A DNA stretch of 25,753 nt, taken from assembly GCA_902492015.1 (NCBI GenBank), contig CABUJR010000019.1, forward strand, positions 1 through 25,753, in the 5' to 3' direction. The first letter of the stretch is position 1, and the number at the start of each line of letters is the position of its first letter. The notes under the pieces are model-generated. The model worked only from the letters and a program-made list of their open reading frames with translations, made no database searches and was not told the DNA's origin. Source of the stretch: an uncultured Eubacteriales bacterium (GTDB lineage: Bacteria > Bacillota > Clostridia > TANB77 > CAG-508). Shown here one piece after another: positions 24,175 through 25,753 of this stretch. A program made the position numbers and the translations under genes.

Positions 24175-25168
24175 TTTAGAAGAATTAACTTTAAAAGTTG
24201 AAAAATTAATCGAATCTGAAAAAAGAGAGCATCCAGAAAATATACAATTTTTAAACTCTTCACATGCCAAACTTATTGCTCAAATTGTTAGTAACTACAA
24301 ACTTACCAAAAGCGAAGAAAATTTACCAGAAGCTCAAATGATTTTTTTAGGTGCTCCAACTGGTGCTGGGAAAGATACTCTTGTTAGAAAAATTATGACT
24401 GACAATCCAGATATGAATTATGTTATTTTAAATATGGATATGTTTAGGCATTATCATGATGAAATAATTCAAAACCATGAAAATATATTTGATAAAGATT
24501 TTGCTATAAAAACAAATCAAACTTCTTATGAAATTTATTATATAATCCAAGAACTTATTCTTAGAGAATTTCCAGGAACAAATATAATTGTTACAGGAAC
24601 AATGAGAGATTTAGAGTGGGTTAAAGAAATTATTGCTCGTTATAAAAATGACTCAAAAACTCGTTATACAACTTCTCTTGCAACTCTTGCTGTACCAATA
24701 AATGAAAGTGCTTTTTCAATATTTGAAAGATACTTAGGTCTAGTTAATACTCGTGGTGATTCTAATACTCCTTTAAGATATACAGGACTTGATTATCATA
24801 ATGATACTGTCAAAAAATTTAGTTCTAATGTTCTATTTTTTGAACAAGATTTGCATAAAAATTCTGGTAATTCTTATTTTAATTCTATCAAAGTATATAA
24901 AAGAAATAAAGATATATCAGATCTTACAGAAGATACCTTAGTATATGATAGTAAAACATCATCACAAACAGAATCTGCTACAGCTCATATACAAGAAATT
25001 ATGCATTCTTCTGCCAAAATAGATAATGAAAGACTAGCTCAAATTTTAGATTTAATTGATATAAACTCAGATTATTTAAAATCTCAGGAATTATTTAAAA
25101 GTATATTAACAGATTTAAGAAATATCTCTCCACAATTAAATAAAAATTTAGAAGATTATTCAAAATAA
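24167..25168 (+). CDS. Zeta toxin family protein
   Basis: Zeta toxins are kinases that phosphorylate UDP-N-acetylglucosamine and block cell-wall synthesis. Counting from ATG 24152, the protein has Walker A GAPTGAGKDTL (67-77), NMDMFRHYHDE with Asp96 in the place of the zeta catalytic Asp, TGTMRDLEWVKEI matching the zeta EGT(G/M)R segment, and AVPINESAFSIFERY (180-194), close to the zeta VP...S..R.ERY region. Arg201 and Arg209 could serve as ATP-phosphate contacts. Residues 250-338 are charged and helical, beyond the core. I start it at ATG 24167 (333 residues): GGAG lies nine bases before it inside the upstream gene, whereas 24152 has no site. It ends at a strong terminator. Confidence 0.8.
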   Translation: MDNLEELTLKVEKLIESEKREHPENIQFLNSSHAKLIAQIVSNYKLTKSEENLPEAQMIFLGAPTGAGKDTLVRKIMTDNPDMNYVILNMDMFRHYHDEIIQNHENIFDKDFAIKTNQTSYEIYYIIQELILREFPGTNIIVTGTMRDLEWVKEIIARYKNDSKTRYTTSLATLAVPINESAFSIFERYLGLVNTRGDSNTPLRYTGLDYHNDTVKKFSSNVLFFEQDLHKNSGNSYFNSIKVYKRNKDISDLTEDTLVYDSKTSSQTESATAHIQEIMHSSAKIDNERLAQILDLIDINSDYLKSQELFKSILTDLRNISPQLNKNLEDYSK

Positions 25169-25225
25169 TAACTATAAGTAAAATTTGTAAATTATTAATA
25201 CTTAAAAATAAAAATTTAGAAGATT
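25138..25225 (+). repeat. 20-bp direct repeat at the 3' end of the toxin gene
   Basis: Bases 25138-25157, inside the last codons of the toxin gene, are repeated exactly at 25206-25225, 68 bases further, past the stop codon. The copy lies in non-coding sequence. Confidence 0.6.
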
Positions 25226-25271
25226 TATTTAATAAAAATTTTTACCTTTCTTATTTTTAAAATTTTACATC

Positions 25272-25298
25272 AAAAAGTGCTATAAAATAGCACTTTTT
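25272..25298 (+). terminator. Terminator of the toxin-antitoxin unit
   Basis: A perfect 11-bp stem (25272-25282 with 25288-25298) with a 5-nt loop, followed by T residues. Its last base is the first base of the -35 box of the next gene. Confidence 0.88.
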
Positions 25299-25326
25299 TG
25301 ATTTTTATCTAATTTTATGGTATAAT
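25298..25326 (+). promoter_or_regulatory. Sigma-A promoter of the 80-residue GC-rich gene
   Basis: TTGATT (25298-25303) and TATAAT (25321-25326) are 17 bases apart. The -35 overlaps the stem of the preceding terminator. Confidence 0.6.
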
Positions 25327-25377
25327 AAATATGATAAGCGAAATTTTATTCACATTTATTTAAGGAGGAACAAAACT

Positions 25378-25620
25378 ATGTTTAAAGGCAATTTAAGCGC
25401 TTACAGAATTGGCAGCAGAGACGAGGTTTATCCCGCAGGAATTTCGCAGGGTTATCCTGGCTACAGCTATGATCGGGCAAACGAAATGAAAAAGATGCAG
25501 GAAGATATGATGCGTAATTCCTCAAAAACAGTGGAGATACGAGTTGACATCGAACCTGTTCCAGGCAGAAGTAACGAGTATCTCGTTAGAAACACCAGCA
25601 CTTATGTGTCTTGTTTCTAA
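25378..25620 (+). CDS. Small protein of foreign base composition
   Basis: I do not recognise a family. The 80-residue protein has a Gly/Tyr/Pro-rich start (RIGSRDEVYPAGISQGYPGY), a charged helix (ANEMKKMQEDMMRN), a beta-like stretch (VEIRVDIEPVP) and a C terminus TYVSCF with one cysteine two from the end. No signal peptide or membrane segment. The two lines I counted are both 45% G+C, against about 25% in the toxin gene upstream. It has a strong AAGGAGG site, its own sigma-A promoter and a GC-rich terminator. It is compositionally like the 88-residue gene at 20826-21092 and unlike everything else in the window. A single short cysteine-ended product leaves a peptide-precursor role open, without support from neighbours. 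Confidence 0.78.
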   Translation: MFKGNLSAYRIGSRDEVYPAGISQGYPGYSYDRANEMKKMQEDMMRNSSKTVEIRVDIEPVPGRSNEYLVRNTSTYVSCF

Positions 25621-25630
25621 ACCTTCTAAA

Positions 25631-25650
25631 AAAGAACTCATTTGTTCTTT
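25631..25650 (+). repeat. Hairpin preceding the terminator
   Basis: A 7-bp stem AAAGAAC/GTTCTTT with a 6-nt loop lies directly in front of the terminator at 25651, so the transcript would end in two tandem hairpins. Confidence 0.5.
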
Positions 25651-25673
25651 CTGGCCCATTCGCCAGTTTTTTT
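25651..25673 (+). terminator. Terminator of the 80-residue gene
   Basis: A CTGGC/GCCAG stem (25651-25655, 25662-25666) with a 6-nt loop is followed by seven T residues, the most canonical terminator in the window. Confidence 0.85.
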
Positions 25674-25700
25674 ATTTTGTAAACTTCATTTAACTAGATT

Positions 25701-25753
25701 ATATTTTATATTTTATATTTTATATTTTATATTTTATATTTTATATTTTATAT
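25701..25753. repeat. 7-bp tandem repeat at the window end
   Basis: Seven perfect copies of ATATTTT plus four bases run to the last base of the window. The array probably continues beyond it. It is the kind of sequence where an assembly stops, and also a potential slippage site. Confidence 0.9.

Noticed and set aside
20826..25620. The two GC-rich genes as ends of one integrated element
   Set aside because: The genes between them (pheA, tyrA, the phosphodiesterase, the toxin unit) have host composition and no shared flanking repeats were found, so a single 5-kb insertion is not supported.
1..25753. CRISPR arrays, tRNA or rRNA genes, riboswitches and insertion-sequence transposases
   Set aside because: No spaced repeat array, no cloverleaf or rRNA-like GC-rich block, no recognisable riboswitch or T-box before the biosynthetic genes, and no transposase-like protein was seen.

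Overview
The window comes from a very AT-rich, low-GC Gram-positive bacterium. Three 60-base lines of ordinary coding sequence that I counted or scanned sit near 25% G+C. A complete spo0A, AGGAGG-type ribosome binding sites, sigma-A promoters of the form TTGnnn-N17-TATAAT (several with an extended -10 TGATATAAT), an Fe-S L-serine dehydratase and a family II pyrophosphatase all point to an anaerobic, spore-forming lineage of Clostridia. Gut origin is plausible but not shown by the sequence.

Layout. 1-436 is an empty AT-rich stretch. 437-5548 (minus strand) holds deoD-sdaA, spo0A with its own promoter and terminator, and a two-gene unit of an HI0933-type flavoprotein and a YigZ/IMPACT protein. 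5744-7996 is a translationally coupled ECF sigma factor, zinc-finger anti-sigma and second membrane protein module. 8069-12140 carries a membrane-anchored WG-repeat protein and a large polytopic membrane protein. 12141-15190 has ppaC and an ABC-F ATPase. A 183-bp inverted repeat fills the divergent gap before a radical SAM gene (15557-16468). That gene converges without any spacer on a 504-residue protein which I read as a RelA/SpoT-type nucleotide synthetase split by a large insertion. Upstream on the same strand come an RsmB/RsmF-type rRNA methyltransferase, a GNAT acetyltransferase, a PLP aminotransferase, pheA, tyrA and a YfcE-type phosphodiesterase. On the plus strand, 23910-25298 is a zeta-like toxin with a small upstream partner.

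Two short genes (20826-21092 and 25378-25620) are about 45% G+C where I counted, with strong ribosome binding sites and GC-rich 3' hairpins. They look compositionally foreign. The first separates the aminotransferase from pheA/tyrA, so it may have landed inside an aromatic amino acid cluster. The window ends in a perfect 7-bp tandem repeat.

How the genes work together: pheA, tyrA and probably the aminotransferase form the last steps of Phe/Tyr synthesis. deoD and sdaA make a small catabolic unit for nucleosides and serine. The sigma/anti-sigma module is an envelope-sensing circuit. The best candidates for something undescribed are the split RelA/SpoT-like protein, the 183-bp hairpin element, the two GC-rich mini-genes and the duplicated sensor domain beside the ECF sigma factor.
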